From: Lysinibacillus capsici
GTDB lineage: Bacteria; Bacillota; Bacilli; Bacillales_A; Planococcaceae
NCBI RefSeq assembly: GCF_003367505.1
Contig: NZ_PXXX01000001.1
Location: 79,668-143,667, forward strand
Direction: 5' to 3'
DNA: 64,000 nucleotides
Shown one piece after another: positions 1-8,547 of this stretch (positions are counted from its first letter, which is position 1; each line of letters starts with the position of its first letter). Below the pieces are notes generated by a model. The model was not told where the DNA came from, searched no databases, and was given only the letters and a program-made list of their open reading frames with translations. Made by a program: the position numbers and the translations under genes.

Positions 1-1
1 A

Positions 2-625
2 AAAATATTAGAATTAAATCCAGATGTCATTTTAGGGTCCACAAAGTTCCCAGAAGAGGTACAAAGTAAATTAGAGAAAATTGCACCTACAATTTTAGTT
101 TCACATATTTCGACGAACTGGGAATCTAATTTGAATTTACTAGCAGAACTAACTGGTAAGCAAGCAGATGCTGAGAAGATCTTATCTACATATAAAGCTG
201 ATATTGAAGCTGCTAAGTCCACGTTAACTGAAAAACTACAAGATCAAAAAGTAGCGGCTATTCGTATTCGTGGGGGACAAGCGTATGTTTATCCAAAAGA
301 AGTATTTTTAAATGCAGTTCTTTATGGCGAGCTTGGTTTAGCAGTACCTAATGAAGTTGCTAAAGCTAAATCTCAAGAGGCCATTTCTGTAGAACAGCTT
401 GCAGATATGAATCCTGATTATTTATTTGTGCAGTTTTCAACAGATGAAAATGCGGACGCGCCGAATGCTTTAGAAGACTTTAAAAAGAATCCAATCATCC
501 AAAATATTACTGCATTTAAAAATGACCGAGTATTTGTTAATGTACTAGATCCACTAATGGAAGGTGGCCCTGCATATAGCCGAATTAAGTTTTTAGAGGC
601 TATTCAGCAAAATCTTGTGAAATAA
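2..625 (+). CDS. Iron-siderophore ABC transporter substrate-binding protein, C-terminal part
   Basis: The reading frame is open from base 2, so this is the last 207 codons of a gene that begins before the window. The visible part (LELNPDVILGS..., KIAPTILVSH, PKEVFLNAVLYGELGL, QLADMNPDYLFVQFS) has the alternating pattern of the C-terminal lobe of Peripla_BP_2/FecB-FhuD-type receptors, which in Gram-positives are lipoproteins delivering ferric siderophores to an ABC importer. The signal peptide and N-lobe are missing here because of the window edge. The first in-window ATG (131) is internal, because homologous-looking sequence continues upstream of it. A terminator follows. The ligand cannot be told from this piece; heme or cobalamin binding cannot be fully excluded. 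Confidence 0.82.
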   Translation, partial: KILELNPDVILGSTKFPEEVQSKLEKIAPTILVSHISTNWESNLNLLAELTGKQADAEKILSTYKADIEAAKSTLTEKLQDQKVAAIRIRGGQAYVYPKEVFLNAVLYGELGLAVPNEVAKAKSQEAISVEQLADMNPDYLFVQFSTDENADAPNALEDFKKNPIIQNITAFKNDRVFVNVLDPLMEGGPAYSRIKFLEAIQQNLVK

Positions 626-642
626 ACGTCGCCTGTTATAGT

Positions 643-682
643 AGCATGAGTTCAATGGAATATGGACTCATGCTTTTTCTTT
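643..682 (+). terminator. Terminator of the siderophore-binding gene
   Basis: AGCATGAGT at 643-651 pairs with ACTCATGCT at 666-674, closing a 14-base loop region, and is followed by a T-rich run. It lies 18 bases after the stop codon. Confidence 0.85.
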
Positions 683-781
683 GGCATAATTAAGTGATAA
701 AAGAAGGTATATTTTTTACATGATGTTTATTTGTAGTGACATACTGTGTGCTATGATTATGTACATAGAGGAGGATGTCAC

Positions 782-1639
782 ATGATTGTAGTAGGATTAA
801 CTGGTTGGGGCGATCACCCTTCACTTTATAGTGGAGTGACTACTTCAAAGGATAAATTATTTGATTACACAGGTCATTTTTTAACGGTTGAAGTAGATAC
901 TTCTTTTTATGCCATACCAGCCAAAGAGCATGTTCGGAAATGGTGTGAGGATACACCTGAAAACTTCCGTTTTGTTGTGAAAGCTTACCAAGGAATGACG
1001 GGTCATTTACGTGGAGAGATTCCCTTTGAATCAAAAAATGATATGTTCAATGCATTTATTGAATGTGCCAATGAATTTAAACGTTATGGAAAGCTAGCCA
1101 TGGTATTAGCACAATTTCCACCATGGTTTAATTGCCAAGGAAAAAATGTGCAATATTTATTGTATATCCGACAGCAGCTAAAGGATTTTGAAGTAGCGAT
1201 TGAATTTCGAAATCAAACATGGTATGCAGAAAATGTTGTCAAGCAGACGATAGATTTCTTAAGAGAACATCAATTTATCCATACGATTTGTGATGAACCA
1301 CAGGCTGGTGTAGGATCTGTTCCTTTCTACCCTGTAGTGACTGCAAATAAAGCGTTGATTCGTCTCCATGGTCGCAATATACATGGATGGCGGAACACAG
1401 GAAATGCAGAAAATTGGCGTAAAGTTCGCTTCTTATATGATTATAATAAAGAAGAATTACAGCAGCTTGGGGATAGCATGAAAAAGCTTGAACCAGAGGT
1501 CAATGAACTCTTCGTTTTATTTAATAATAATTCTGGTAATCATGCAGCGAAAAACGCAAAGGAGCTACAAGGTATGTTGAATATTAACGATGTCGGGTTG
1601 GCACCTAAACAATTAAACATGTTTGAAGGGGAACTATAA
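782..1639 (+). CDS. yunF: DUF72 family protein (YunF/YecE-like)
   Basis: A 285-residue DUF72 protein, a TIM-barrel-like family with no settled biochemical role. Visible family marks are GLTGWGDHP at the N-terminus, the EFRNQTWY block near residue 155, the RLHGRN strand near residue 205, and FNNNSGNHAAKNAKEL near the C-terminus. I chose the ATG at 782 because AGAGGAGGA lies 6 bases upstream; the open frame reaches back to 746 without a ribosome site. Its stop overlaps the ATG of the TauE-type gene (TAATG), so the two are translationally coupled. The order DUF72 - TauE permease - phosphoesterase matches B. subtilis yunF-yunE-yunD, which supports the symbol. Confidence 0.85.
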   Translation: MIVVGLTGWGDHPSLYSGVTTSKDKLFDYTGHFLTVEVDTSFYAIPAKEHVRKWCEDTPENFRFVVKAYQGMTGHLRGEIPFESKNDMFNAFIECANEFKRYGKLAMVLAQFPPWFNCQGKNVQYLLYIRQQLKDFEVAIEFRNQTWYAENVVKQTIDFLREHQFIHTICDEPQAGVGSVPFYPVVTANKALIRLHGRNIHGWRNTGNAENWRKVRFLYDYNKEELQQLGDSMKKLEPEVNELFVLFNNNSGNHAAKNAKELQGMLNINDVGLAPKQLNMFEGEL

Positions 1640-2463
1640 TGGAGTTTATTTTATTAGTCATCATTGCCTTGCTTGCTGGTCTAATTGGCTCATTAGTTGG
1701 GCTAGGTGGTGGTGTAGTATTAGTACCAGCAACATTATACATCGGCTTAAATTTAGGAATGATCCCAGATATTACACCACAAAAAGTAGTCGGTTTATCA
1801 GTGGTGATGATGATTTTCACGGGACTTGCCTCCACGCTAAGCTATATGAAATCTAAAACGGTGGATTATAAAAGTGGTTTTATATTCTTTATTGGAAGTA
1901 TTCCAGGAACAATCCTTGGCGCATGGGTCAATAAAGGATTAGATTTACCATCCTTTAATTTATATTTCGGTATTTTACTTATTATTTTATCGATTATTTT
2001 GCTTGTGAGAGACAAACTGAAGCCTGTAAAATGGTTTGTAAAAAATGGTATGCAGCAAGAGTTTACTGACTCTGAGGGAAAAACCTATGTATATGGCTAT
2101 CCCATTTGGTTTGCTATTACATTAACATTTGGTATTGGCTTTGCTTCTGGTTTATTTGGAATAGGTGGCGGCTCCATGATCGTGCCAGCAATGATTATTT
2201 TATTCTTATTCCCCCCACATGTCGCGGTGGCAACATCGATGTTTATGGTATTTTTAACGTCCATTGTTAATTCTGCAAGCCATGTTTATTTCGGTCATGT
2301 ACCCTGGCTTTATACTATTCCAGTTATTCCTGGTGCTTATGTTGGAGCAAAGCTGGGTGCTGCGTTAAATAAGAGGATTAAATCCGATACACTTGTACTA
2401 GCTTTAAGGATTATTCTATTATTACTAGGAATTCGATCTATTATAGAAGGCATATTAGCTTAA
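1639..2463 (+). CDS. yunE: TauE/SafE family membrane permease (YunE-like)
   Basis: A 274-residue polytopic membrane protein of the TauE/SafE (DUF81) family, whose members export sulfite, sulfoacetate or other organic anions. Two halves each start with a glycine-rich signature: GLIGSLVGLGGG near residue 14 and GLFGIGGGSM near residue 171. About eight hydrophobic segments are visible with a hydrophilic loop around residues 130-150. It starts inside the yunF stop codon and is followed 20 bases later by the phosphoesterase gene, so it is the middle gene of a three-gene operon. The substrate is unknown; the neighbours do not identify it. Confidence 0.85.
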   Translation: MEFILLVIIALLAGLIGSLVGLGGGVVLVPATLYIGLNLGMIPDITPQKVVGLSVVMMIFTGLASTLSYMKSKTVDYKSGFIFFIGSIPGTILGAWVNKGLDLPSFNLYFGILLIILSIILLVRDKLKPVKWFVKNGMQQEFTDSEGKTYVYGYPIWFAITLTFGIGFASGLFGIGGGSMIVPAMIILFLFPPHVAVATSMFMVFLTSIVNSASHVYFGHVPWLYTIPVIPGAYVGAKLGAALNKRIKSDTLVLALRIILLLLGIRSIIEGILA

Positions 2464-2483
2464 TTTGAAGTGAGGTGGCTTTA

Positions 2484-3851
2484 ATGCTTGAAAAGATCCA
2501 TATTTTTCACACAAATGATTTGCATAGTCATTTTAAGTATTGGCCACGAATGCAAAGCTATGTGAAAGAAATGCGCAATAAATTAGGGAATATCGGGGAA
2601 ACAAGCTATTTGTTTGATGTTGGAGATCATTTAGATCGTTCCAACATTTATACAGAAGCAACAGTTGGGAAAGGTAATGTGCGATTGCTAAATGAGGCGG
2701 GTTACGATGTGGTGACAATCGGCAACAATGAAGGTATTACATTATCCCATGAAGAGCTCTTCCACTTATATGACAATGCTAATTTTGATGTTGTGGTTGC
2801 AAATGTATATGCCTCCCACGGGAAGAAGCCAGCATGGATGAAGCCTTATGTAATCTTAACAACAGCAATGGGTACGAAGATTGGCGTCATTGCAGCCACG
2901 GCCATGTTTGAAGTATATTATGAAGAATTAAATTGGCATATGGACGACGCTAGAAGTACACTGCTACGTTTAGCGCATCAACTACGTGAAGAAGTAGACA
3001 TTGTTGTATGCTTATCCCATTTAGGCATTACAGAGGATGAGCTCTTAGCGGATGAGTGTCCAGAAATTGATGTTATATTCGGCTCTCATACTCATCATGT
3101 CCTACCAGAGGGCAAAGTGATTAATGGGGTTTTACTGACAGGTGGAGGTAAGTTTGGCCAATATACTGGACATCTTATCATAGAATATGATAAAAAATTG
3201 AGGAAAATTGTTGAAAAAAAGGATACTTTAATTCATAATAAGGATTTGCCAATTGTTAAAAATGAACAGAAAGTGGTACAGTTTTTGGAGGATGAAGGAA
3301 ACAGAATATTGGATACTCCAGTTTTTACAACAAAGAAAGCCTACAACAAGGAATGGTTCCATTATTCACAGCTATCTGATTTATTTGCACATGCAATTTT
3401 GGAAAAAAGCGGAGCGGACTGTGCATTATTCAATGCAGGGATATTTTTAGATGGTCTTCCTAAGGGAATAGTGACTGCCTTAGATTTGCACCGAATTTTT
3501 CCACATCCAATTAATTTATGTACAATTGAATTATCCGTCGCTGAAATGAAAGAAATTTATATGCAATCCAAAAATGAAGAATGGCCCTATATCGAACTAA
3601 AAGGACTAGGGTTTAGAGGCGTCATTTTTGGAAAAATATTGACATATGGATTTTCCATGAATGAAAATCGGCAATTATTAATTAATGGTAAGCTAGCAGA
3701 TCAAAATCACATTTATAAACTGGTCACATTGGATCTGTTTACATTTGGTTATTTTTATCCAAGTTTTAAATATGCAAAAAAACAATATATTTTACCTGAA
3801 TTTTTACGAAACATTATGATAGATTATGGTCAAAGATTCTTTAAACAATAG
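2484..3851 (+). CDS. yunD: Metallophosphoesterase / 5'-nucleotidase family protein (YunD-like)
   Basis: A 455-residue two-domain phosphoesterase. The N-terminal calcineurin-like domain shows the metal-binding motifs FHTNDLHSHF (about residue 8), FDVGDHLDRSN (about 47), IGNNEG (about 80), CLSHLG and GSHTHH (about 200). The C-terminal part resembles the 5'-nucleotidase substrate domain. There is no signal peptide, so unlike UshA it should act in the cytoplasm. The ATG at 2484 is preferred over the frame start at 2475 because GAGGTGG sits just before it. Family members hydrolyse nucleotides or related phosphoesters; the exact substrate is not shown by sequence. Confidence 0.83.
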   Translation: MLEKIHIFHTNDLHSHFKYWPRMQSYVKEMRNKLGNIGETSYLFDVGDHLDRSNIYTEATVGKGNVRLLNEAGYDVVTIGNNEGITLSHEELFHLYDNANFDVVVANVYASHGKKPAWMKPYVILTTAMGTKIGVIAATAMFEVYYEELNWHMDDARSTLLRLAHQLREEVDIVVCLSHLGITEDELLADECPEIDVIFGSHTHHVLPEGKVINGVLLTGGGKFGQYTGHLIIEYDKKLRKIVEKKDTLIHNKDLPIVKNEQKVVQFLEDEGNRILDTPVFTTKKAYNKEWFHYSQLSDLFAHAILEKSGADCALFNAGIFLDGLPKGIVTALDLHRIFPHPINLCTIELSVAEMKEIYMQSKNEEWPYIELKGLGFRGVIFGKILTYGFSMNENRQLLINGKLADQNHIYKLVTLDLFTFGYFYPSFKYAKKQYILPEFLRNIMIDYGQRFFKQ

Positions 3852-3884
3852 AGAGAGTTTAAAGAATGGAATGGGGAAGAAGTC

Positions 3885-4994
3885 ATGCGATTAATTTCAA
3901 TCGATGTATTAAAAGAAGGAATGGTATTAGGAAGAACCATTTGGAATGAGGCAGGTCATCCGCTTTTAAAGAAAGATGTTGTCATTAATGACCGTATTAT
4001 TCAAAGACTTCAACAGTTAAATACACATTATTTATATATTGACGATGAGATTTCTGAGGGAATAGAAGTAGAAGAGACCGTTCCACCTGCTATGCGAAAT
4101 AAAGTCATCAAAACTATAAAGGATTCGTTCCAGTCCATTGATGGTTTGAATCCAGTAAATGCTTCTTATATATTAGATCAGCAATCAAAGACAATTGTTT
4201 CGATCGTAGATGAATTACTTTCTGCAGTTACTGGAAATAATGAAATTCTAACCATTTTAACAGATGCTTATTTATTTGATGAATATTTATATCAACACTC
4301 TTTCCAAGTGACATTGTATTCTATTGCCATTGCCAAAGAACTTGGCTACTCTGCTGAGGATTTACGTTTGATCGGGATAGGTGCATTATTACACGATGTC
4401 GGTAAACTAATGGTACCGAAAGATATTTTAACAAAGCCAGGACGTTTAACGAATGATGAGTTTGAAATGATGAAGATGCATGCTCGTTATGGTTTTGATT
4501 TATTACGGAATTTACATTCAATCTCTCTGCTTGTGGCGCACTGTGCTTTCCAACACCATGAACGTATTGATGGAAGTGGCTATCCAAGAGGACTTGTTGA
4601 CTTTGAAATTCATCCATTTGCCAAGATAATTGGTGTTGCAGATGTTTTTGATGCGGTGACAACGAATCGTGTATACCGGGAGAAGATGCTCCCTTCACAA
4701 GGACTAGCTATTGTTGAAGCTGGCTCGGGCACTCTTTATGATGCTCGAATTGTAAAAGCTTTAAAAAGAGCTGTCGTTCATTATCCAAATGGTGTTATTT
4801 TAAAATTATCAGATGGACGCCGTGGGATTGTATCTAGACAAAACACGTTGGATGCGGCATTACCATGGATTCGTATTTTTGAAGAACAAGATCAATTGCT
4901 GGCAGCTACATATGAAGTTAATTTAGTGGATTATCCTGATGTAACAATTGAAAATGTTGAGACGGATTATGTGGTTCCCGCAAAAGTAGAATAA
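3885..4994 (+). CDS. HD-GYP domain phosphodiesterase
   Basis: A 369-residue cytoplasmic protein with an N-terminal region of about 110 residues (MRLISIDVLKEGMVLG..., the usual lead-in of stand-alone HD-GYP proteins) and an HD-GYP domain. Metal and signature residues are present: LLHDVGK near residue 170 and HHERIDGSGYPRG near residue 224. This domain family degrades cyclic di-GMP, so the intact motifs predict activity. It lacks a receiver or membrane domain, so its input signal is unclear. It sits between yunD and yunB, where B. subtilis has no such gene, and is closed by a strong hairpin that overlaps the yunB ribosome site. Confidence 0.85.
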   Translation: MRLISIDVLKEGMVLGRTIWNEAGHPLLKKDVVINDRIIQRLQQLNTHYLYIDDEISEGIEVEETVPPAMRNKVIKTIKDSFQSIDGLNPVNASYILDQQSKTIVSIVDELLSAVTGNNEILTILTDAYLFDEYLYQHSFQVTLYSIAIAKELGYSAEDLRLIGIGALLHDVGKLMVPKDILTKPGRLTNDEFEMMKMHARYGFDLLRNLHSISLLVAHCAFQHHERIDGSGYPRGLVDFEIHPFAKIIGVADVFDAVTTNRVYREKMLPSQGLAIVEAGSGTLYDARIVKALKRAVVHYPNGVILKLSDGRRGIVSRQNTLDAALPWIRIFEEQDQLLAATYEVNLVDYPDVTIENVETDYVVPAKVE

Positions 4995-4998
4995 ATTA

Positions 4999-5040
4999 CT
5001 CCTCCTGTTCATACGTTATGGAACAGGAGGAGATTTTTTT
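4999..5040 (+). terminator. Perfect 12-bp terminator hairpin carrying the yunB ribosome site
   Basis: CTCCTCCTGTTC (4999-5010) pairs perfectly with GAACAGGAGGAG (5021-5032), followed by A and seven T. The 3' arm contains AGGAGG, the only good ribosome site for yunB. Confidence 0.85.
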
Positions 5041-5815
5041 GTTTTTCCCTCGAAAAAGAATGAAATTACGCTCATATGGTAGAAGGGGAATGCGTCTTAA
5101 TAAATTAACGATTTTAATTGTTAGTATGGTTGTTTGCCTTATATTATTTATTTATTATTTAAATGAACGGCTCATGCCAACCTATTTGCAATATGCGGAA
5201 GTGCAAACTACGAAGATTGCCTCATATGTTGTGAGTAAAGCCATTAATTCACGTACCTCTAATGTATTAGATGTAAATGATATCATTGAAGATATTCCTC
5301 CAGGTACGTCTGAAATGATGACGACTAAGTTTAATACAGAAATCATTAATCGTGTTCGAGCAGAGACATTAGAGCTTGTTAAAATGTATTTGGAGCAAGC
5401 TGAACAGGGAGAGCTATCGCATTTACCTGAATTAGATAATGTTGAATATGATATTAACAGGATCCAAGATGGTGATGGCATTGTCTTTTTTGTACCGCTT
5501 GGTCAAGCAGCCAATATTCCCTTGCTTGGAAATTTGGGGCCAAAGATCCCGATTCGCTTCCATGTGATTGGGAATGTTCATAGTAATGTGACATCCTCTA
5601 TTCAAGAATTTGGAATCAATAGTGCTTATGTGGAGGTAGGTATTCATTTAGAGGTAAATGTTCAGATTATTGTTCCTTTCGCTAGTAAATCTTCTACCGT
5701 TGCACAGGATATACCTGTAGCGATGGGCCTAACAAGGGGACCTGTTCCAAACATTTATACCAATAGTAGTGACGCGCCACAACCGTCCATAGAAATACCT
5801 GTCCCTTATAAATAG
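5039..5815 (+). CDS. yunB: Sporulation protein YunB
   Basis: About 258 residues with a basic N-terminus, one membrane anchor (LTILIVSMVVCLILFIYYL) and an extracytoplasmic domain. Recognisable family sequence includes ASYVVSKAIN, EIINRVRAETLEL, IPLGNLLG-like GQAANIPLLGNLGPKIPIRFHV and a PFASKSSTVAQDIPVAMG stretch near the end. YunB is a mother-cell sporulation protein in Bacillus needed for normal spore formation. The start is uncertain: TTG at 5039 has AGGAGGAG six bases upstream, ATG at 5060 has only a weak site, and ATG at 5018 lies in a hairpin loop. I prefer 5039. Confidence 0.8.
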   Translation: MFFPRKRMKLRSYGRRGMRLNKLTILIVSMVVCLILFIYYLNERLMPTYLQYAEVQTTKIASYVVSKAINSRTSNVLDVNDIIEDIPPGTSEMMTTKFNTEIINRVRAETLELVKMYLEQAEQGELSHLPELDNVEYDINRIQDGDGIVFFVPLGQAANIPLLGNLGPKIPIRFHVIGNVHSNVTSSIQEFGINSAYVEVGIHLEVNVQIIVPFASKSSTVAQDIPVAMGLTRGPVPNIYTNSSDAPQPSIEIPVPYK

Positions 5816-5922
5816 AAATGTTTGTTGTGATAGTTGTTGGAGTGCCTTTAATATGTTACATTGACAACAGTGAAGATAGTTAATATTAAAAAATGTATAT
5901 TTTTGATAGGGGCGATATTCGT

Positions 5923-6840
5923 ATGACATCTTGTAAACCTACAAGTAAAGAAGAACATGTAAGAAAACCAGATTGGCTAAAAATAAAACTAAACACGAAT
6001 GATGAATATAAAGGGCTTAAAAAGCTGATGCGTGAGAAAAATCTGCATACAGTATGTGAAGAAGCTCGTTGTCCAAACATCCATGAATGCTGGGGAGAGA
6101 GACGTACTGCTACCATGATGATTCTTGGTTCCGTTTGTACACGTGCTTGTCGTTTCTGTGCAGTGAAAACAGGTTTACCAAATGAACTAGATTTGGCAGA
6201 ACCAGAGCGCGTTGCAGATTCAGTAGCCATTATGAATTTAAAGCACGTTGTTATTACAATGGTCGCACGTGACGATTTAAAGGATGGCGGAGCGCAAGTT
6301 TTAGCAGAAACAGTACGTGCAATTCGTCGTAAAAGTCCTTTCACATCTGTTGAGGTATTGCCATCAGATTTAGGCGGGATGAAGGAGAACCTTCAAATGT
6401 TAATGGATGCAAAACCAGATATTTTAAATCATAATATTGAAACAGTACGCCGTTTAACACCTAGAGTGCGCGCTCGTGCAAAATACGAACGCTCTTTAGA
6501 GTTCCTGCGTTTAGCTAAAGAGATGCAGCCTGAAATTCCAACGAAATCATCACTAATGATTGGATTAGGCGAAACACATGAAGAAATTTTAGAAGTCATG
6601 GACGATTTACGTGCAAATAATGTAGATATTATGACGATCGGTCAATATTTACAGCCAACGAAAAAGCATTTACCAGTTAAAAAATACTATTCACCAATAG
6701 AATTTGGTAAACTGCGTAAGATTGCCATGGAGAAAGGCTTTAAGCATTGTGAGGCTGGCCCACTTGTACGTAGTAGTTATCATGCAGACGAACAAGTAAA
6801 TGCTGCAACGAAAGAACGTCAATTACAAGCGGAAGTGTAA
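5923..6840 (+). CDS. lipA: Lipoyl synthase
   Basis: A 305-residue radical SAM enzyme that inserts two sulfur atoms into protein-bound octanoyl groups to make the lipoyl cofactor of 2-oxoacid dehydrogenases and the glycine cleavage system. Both cluster motifs are clear: the auxiliary [4Fe-4S] set [12 protein letters not shown] near residue 50 and the radical [11 protein letters not shown] near residue 80, plus the C-terminal [11 protein letters not shown] 5923 is preferred over 5893 because of the GGGGCG site and the match of the following residues ([13 protein letters not shown]) to LipA N-termini. Its place between yunB and yutD is the same as in B. subtilis. Confidence 0.97.
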   Translation: MTSCKPTSKEEHVRKPDWLKIKLNTNDEYKGLKKLMREKNLHTVCEEARCPNIHECWGERRTATMMILGSVCTRACRFCAVKTGLPNELDLAEPERVADSVAIMNLKHVVITMVARDDLKDGGAQVLAETVRAIRRKSPFTSVEVLPSDLGGMKENLQMLMDAKPDILNHNIETVRRLTPRVRARAKYERSLEFLRLAKEMQPEIPTKSSLMIGLGETHEEILEVMDDLRANNVDIMTIGQYLQPTKKHLPVKKYYSPIEFGKLRKIAMEKGFKHCEAGPLVRSSYHADEQVNAATKERQLQAEV

Positions 6841-6873
6841 ACGTCAAGGCTGAACGAAAAGGGTGGTGTCACT

Positions 6874-7221
6874 TTGATCATAGTTGAAGGATTAGAATAT
6901 GAACTAATAGAAGATTATCGCGAGGCCTTTCAGGAGGAAGTTTTTCAGGAAAGATACTCAGATATCTTAGCCAGATACGATTATATTGTAGGTGATTGGG
7001 GCTATAACCAGTTACGTTTAAAGGGATTTTTTGATGATAAAAATCAAAAATCCACTTTTGATACAAAAATAAGTACGCTTCAAGATTATCTATACGAATA
7101 CTGTAATTTTGGCTGTGCTTATTTCGTATTACGTAAATTAGGGAAAGTTATGAAACAGCCAGAAGTAGTGGATATGAGTGAAGTAACAAAGCCAACAGAC
7201 CATGAACCTTTAGCAGAATAA
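6874..7221 (+). CDS. yutD: YutD family protein (DUF1027)
   Basis: A 115-residue soluble protein of the YutD/DUF1027 family, function unknown. The conserved block YDYIVGDWGYNQLRLKGFF and the cysteine-containing CNFGCAYFVLRKL are visible. It starts with TTG at 6874 behind GGGTGGTG. It is 33 bases after lipA and probably cotranscribed with it, a pairing conserved in Bacilli. It ends with a good terminator. Confidence 0.85.
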   Translation: MIIVEGLEYELIEDYREAFQEEVFQERYSDILARYDYIVGDWGYNQLRLKGFFDDKNQKSTFDTKISTLQDYLYEYCNFGCAYFVLRKLGKVMKQPEVVDMSEVTKPTDHEPLAE

Positions 7222-7231
7222 ACTCTTATAC

Positions 7232-7268
7232 AAAAACCTGATGTGATAGGCATCAGGTTTTTTTTCAT
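7232..7268 (+). terminator. Terminator of lipA-yutD
   Basis: AAAACCTGATG (7233-7243) and CATCAGGTTTT (7251-7261) form a hairpin with an 8-T tail. Confidence 0.9.
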
Positions 7269-7335
7269 GATTGTTAGCTTTTGTGTAATTGGGGAAAACT
7301 AAAGCACAAAACAGCTTATCGAAGGTGTGTTGCAA

Positions 7336-7863
7336 ATGAAAAGAGCCGTATTTTTAGATCGTGATGGTGTTATCAATGAAGTACTGACCAATCGTGTGAA
7401 GTTTGTGAATAAGCCTAAGGATTTGTATTTTTTACCGCAAGTGCCTGAGGCAATCAGAAAGCTAAATAAGAATTTTGATTATGTGTTTGTCGTGACAAAT
7501 CAAGGTGGGGTCGGTTTAGGCTTTATGAAGGAAAGTGGCTTACAGAAAATACATGAACATATGGTGAAGGAGTTAAAGAAAAAAGGGGCAGTGATCCATG
7601 AAGTCGTTTATTGTCCGCACAAACCTAAGTCAGGTTGTGCCTGCCGCAAGCCCAATAGCAAATTAATTGTGGATTTAGGAAAGAAATATAACATTGATTT
7701 ATCAAAATCCTATATGGTTGGTGATACAGATACGGATATTATTGCAGGAAAACGGGCAGGAACAAAGGGTGTTTTCCTAGGAGAACAAGATCCATTAGCA
7801 GATGCTGTCTTTCCAGATTTAATAAGCGCTGCCCAGTGGATTATTAAGGATGTCACAGCTTAA
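7336..7863 (+). CDS. HAD-IIIA phosphatase, GmhB/histidinol-phosphatase type
   Basis: A 175-residue HAD-superfamily phosphatase. Motif I is FLDRDGVINE, motif II VTNQGG, motif IV GDTDTDI. A structural zinc loop CPHKPKSGCACRKP (about residue 95) is typical of GmhB, the D-glycero-manno-heptose bisphosphate phosphatase, and of the related HisB phosphatase domain. No heptose genes are near it, so the true substrate may be another sugar or histidinol phosphate. ATG 7336 is preferred over GTG 7327 because AAGGTG lies eight bases upstream. It stands between yutD and yutE, a place where B. subtilis has no such gene. Confidence 0.8.
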   Translation: MKRAVFLDRDGVINEVLTNRVKFVNKPKDLYFLPQVPEAIRKLNKNFDYVFVVTNQGGVGLGFMKESGLQKIHEHMVKELKKKGAVIHEVVYCPHKPKSGCACRKPNSKLIVDLGKKYNIDLSKSYMVGDTDTDIIAGKRAGTKGVFLGEQDPLADAVFPDLISAAQWIIKDVTA

Positions 7864-7926
7864 ATGTATTGAGAAAAAGGGCGTATAAATCATTAAAAAA
7901 GGGATAATTTATGAATGGAGGTGATG

Positions 7927-8109
7927 ATGTTGGGAAAAGAAAAACGCAATAAAAAGCCATTAGATCGAGAGGAATATGGGTATGGTTTTGATATTAGTGT
8001 AGACGATTTAGCTGTGATTGGTCAAAATCAGCAAGCGAAAAAGCAAAATGATAATGAAAATAAAGACAAGCCCCATAATAAAGATAATCCATCCACTTTA
8101 AATAAATAA
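7927..8109 (+). CDS. Small hydrophilic protein of unknown function
   Basis: A protein of 60 residues with a basic start (LGKEKRNKKP), a middle EEYGYGFDISVDDLAVIGQ segment that looks foldable or ligand-binding, and a low-complexity Asn/Lys/Asp tail. GGAGGTGATG gives a strong ribosome site; ATG 7927 (spacing 5) or TTG 7930 (spacing 8) is the likely start. It is 63 bases after the phosphatase and has its own terminator. No family recognised. Confidence 0.6.
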   Translation: MLGKEKRNKKPLDREEYGYGFDISVDDLAVIGQNQQAKKQNDNENKDKPHNKDNPSTLNK

Positions 8110-8119
8110 CAATACGTAA

Positions 8120-8160
8120 AAAGATTTCGCAATCGCTCAGGGTTAGCGAAATTTTTTTAT
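8120..8160 (+). terminator. Terminator after the small hydrophilic gene
   Basis: ATTTCGC and GCGAAAT flank an 18-base loop, followed by TTTTTTT. Confidence 0.75.
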
Positions 8161-8164
8161 GTTA

Positions 8165-8194
8165 TATAAAAAAACACCCAATAAAATGGGTGTT
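8165..8194 (-). terminator. Terminator of the DUF3055 gene
   Basis: AACACCCA / TGGGTGTT hairpin whose T-tract lies on the minus strand; it starts inside the stop codon of the minus-strand gene. Confidence 0.8.
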
Positions 8195-8459
8195 AGTTCA
8201 ATAATTCACGCAAGTATTCCCGTAATTCGATTGTTTCTTCCTCTGTGCGATTGTACACATGTTCTAAGTAACCAGGCTCTTCTACATCATCAGGACCAAT
8301 AATAGCAAAGCGACCGAACTGGATATCCATGACAAGCACTTTTCCAAAGAAGCGGCCAGATTGTAATATAGCTAAATCATAACGTAGCTTTTGTCCAGCA
8401 AAACTAACAAATCTTGTTTTCGTATCTTCTACATCATCATATAAAAAAAAACGTTCCAT
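8193..8459 (-). CDS. DUF3055 family protein
   Basis: An 88-residue soluble acidic protein (MERFFLYDDVEDTKTRFVSFAG..., FAIIGPDDVEEPGYLEHVY). I recognise the pattern as DUF3055, a Bacillales family of unknown function. It has a good ribosome site (AAGGAGATT on the minus strand) and its own terminator. It lies divergently from yutE. The family call is from memory of the pattern and is not proven. Confidence 0.75.
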   Translation of the reverse strand: MERFFLYDDVEDTKTRFVSFAGQKLRYDLAILQSGRFFGKVLVMDIQFGRFAIIGPDDVEEPGYLEHVYNRTEEETIELREYLRELLN

Positions 8460-8547
8460 CTTTTAATCTCCTTCCAATCCTATAGTTATGGTACTATAGA
8501 AGAGAAAAGACTATCAACTTTTAAAGATTTGAATGGGGGCTTTCCTT

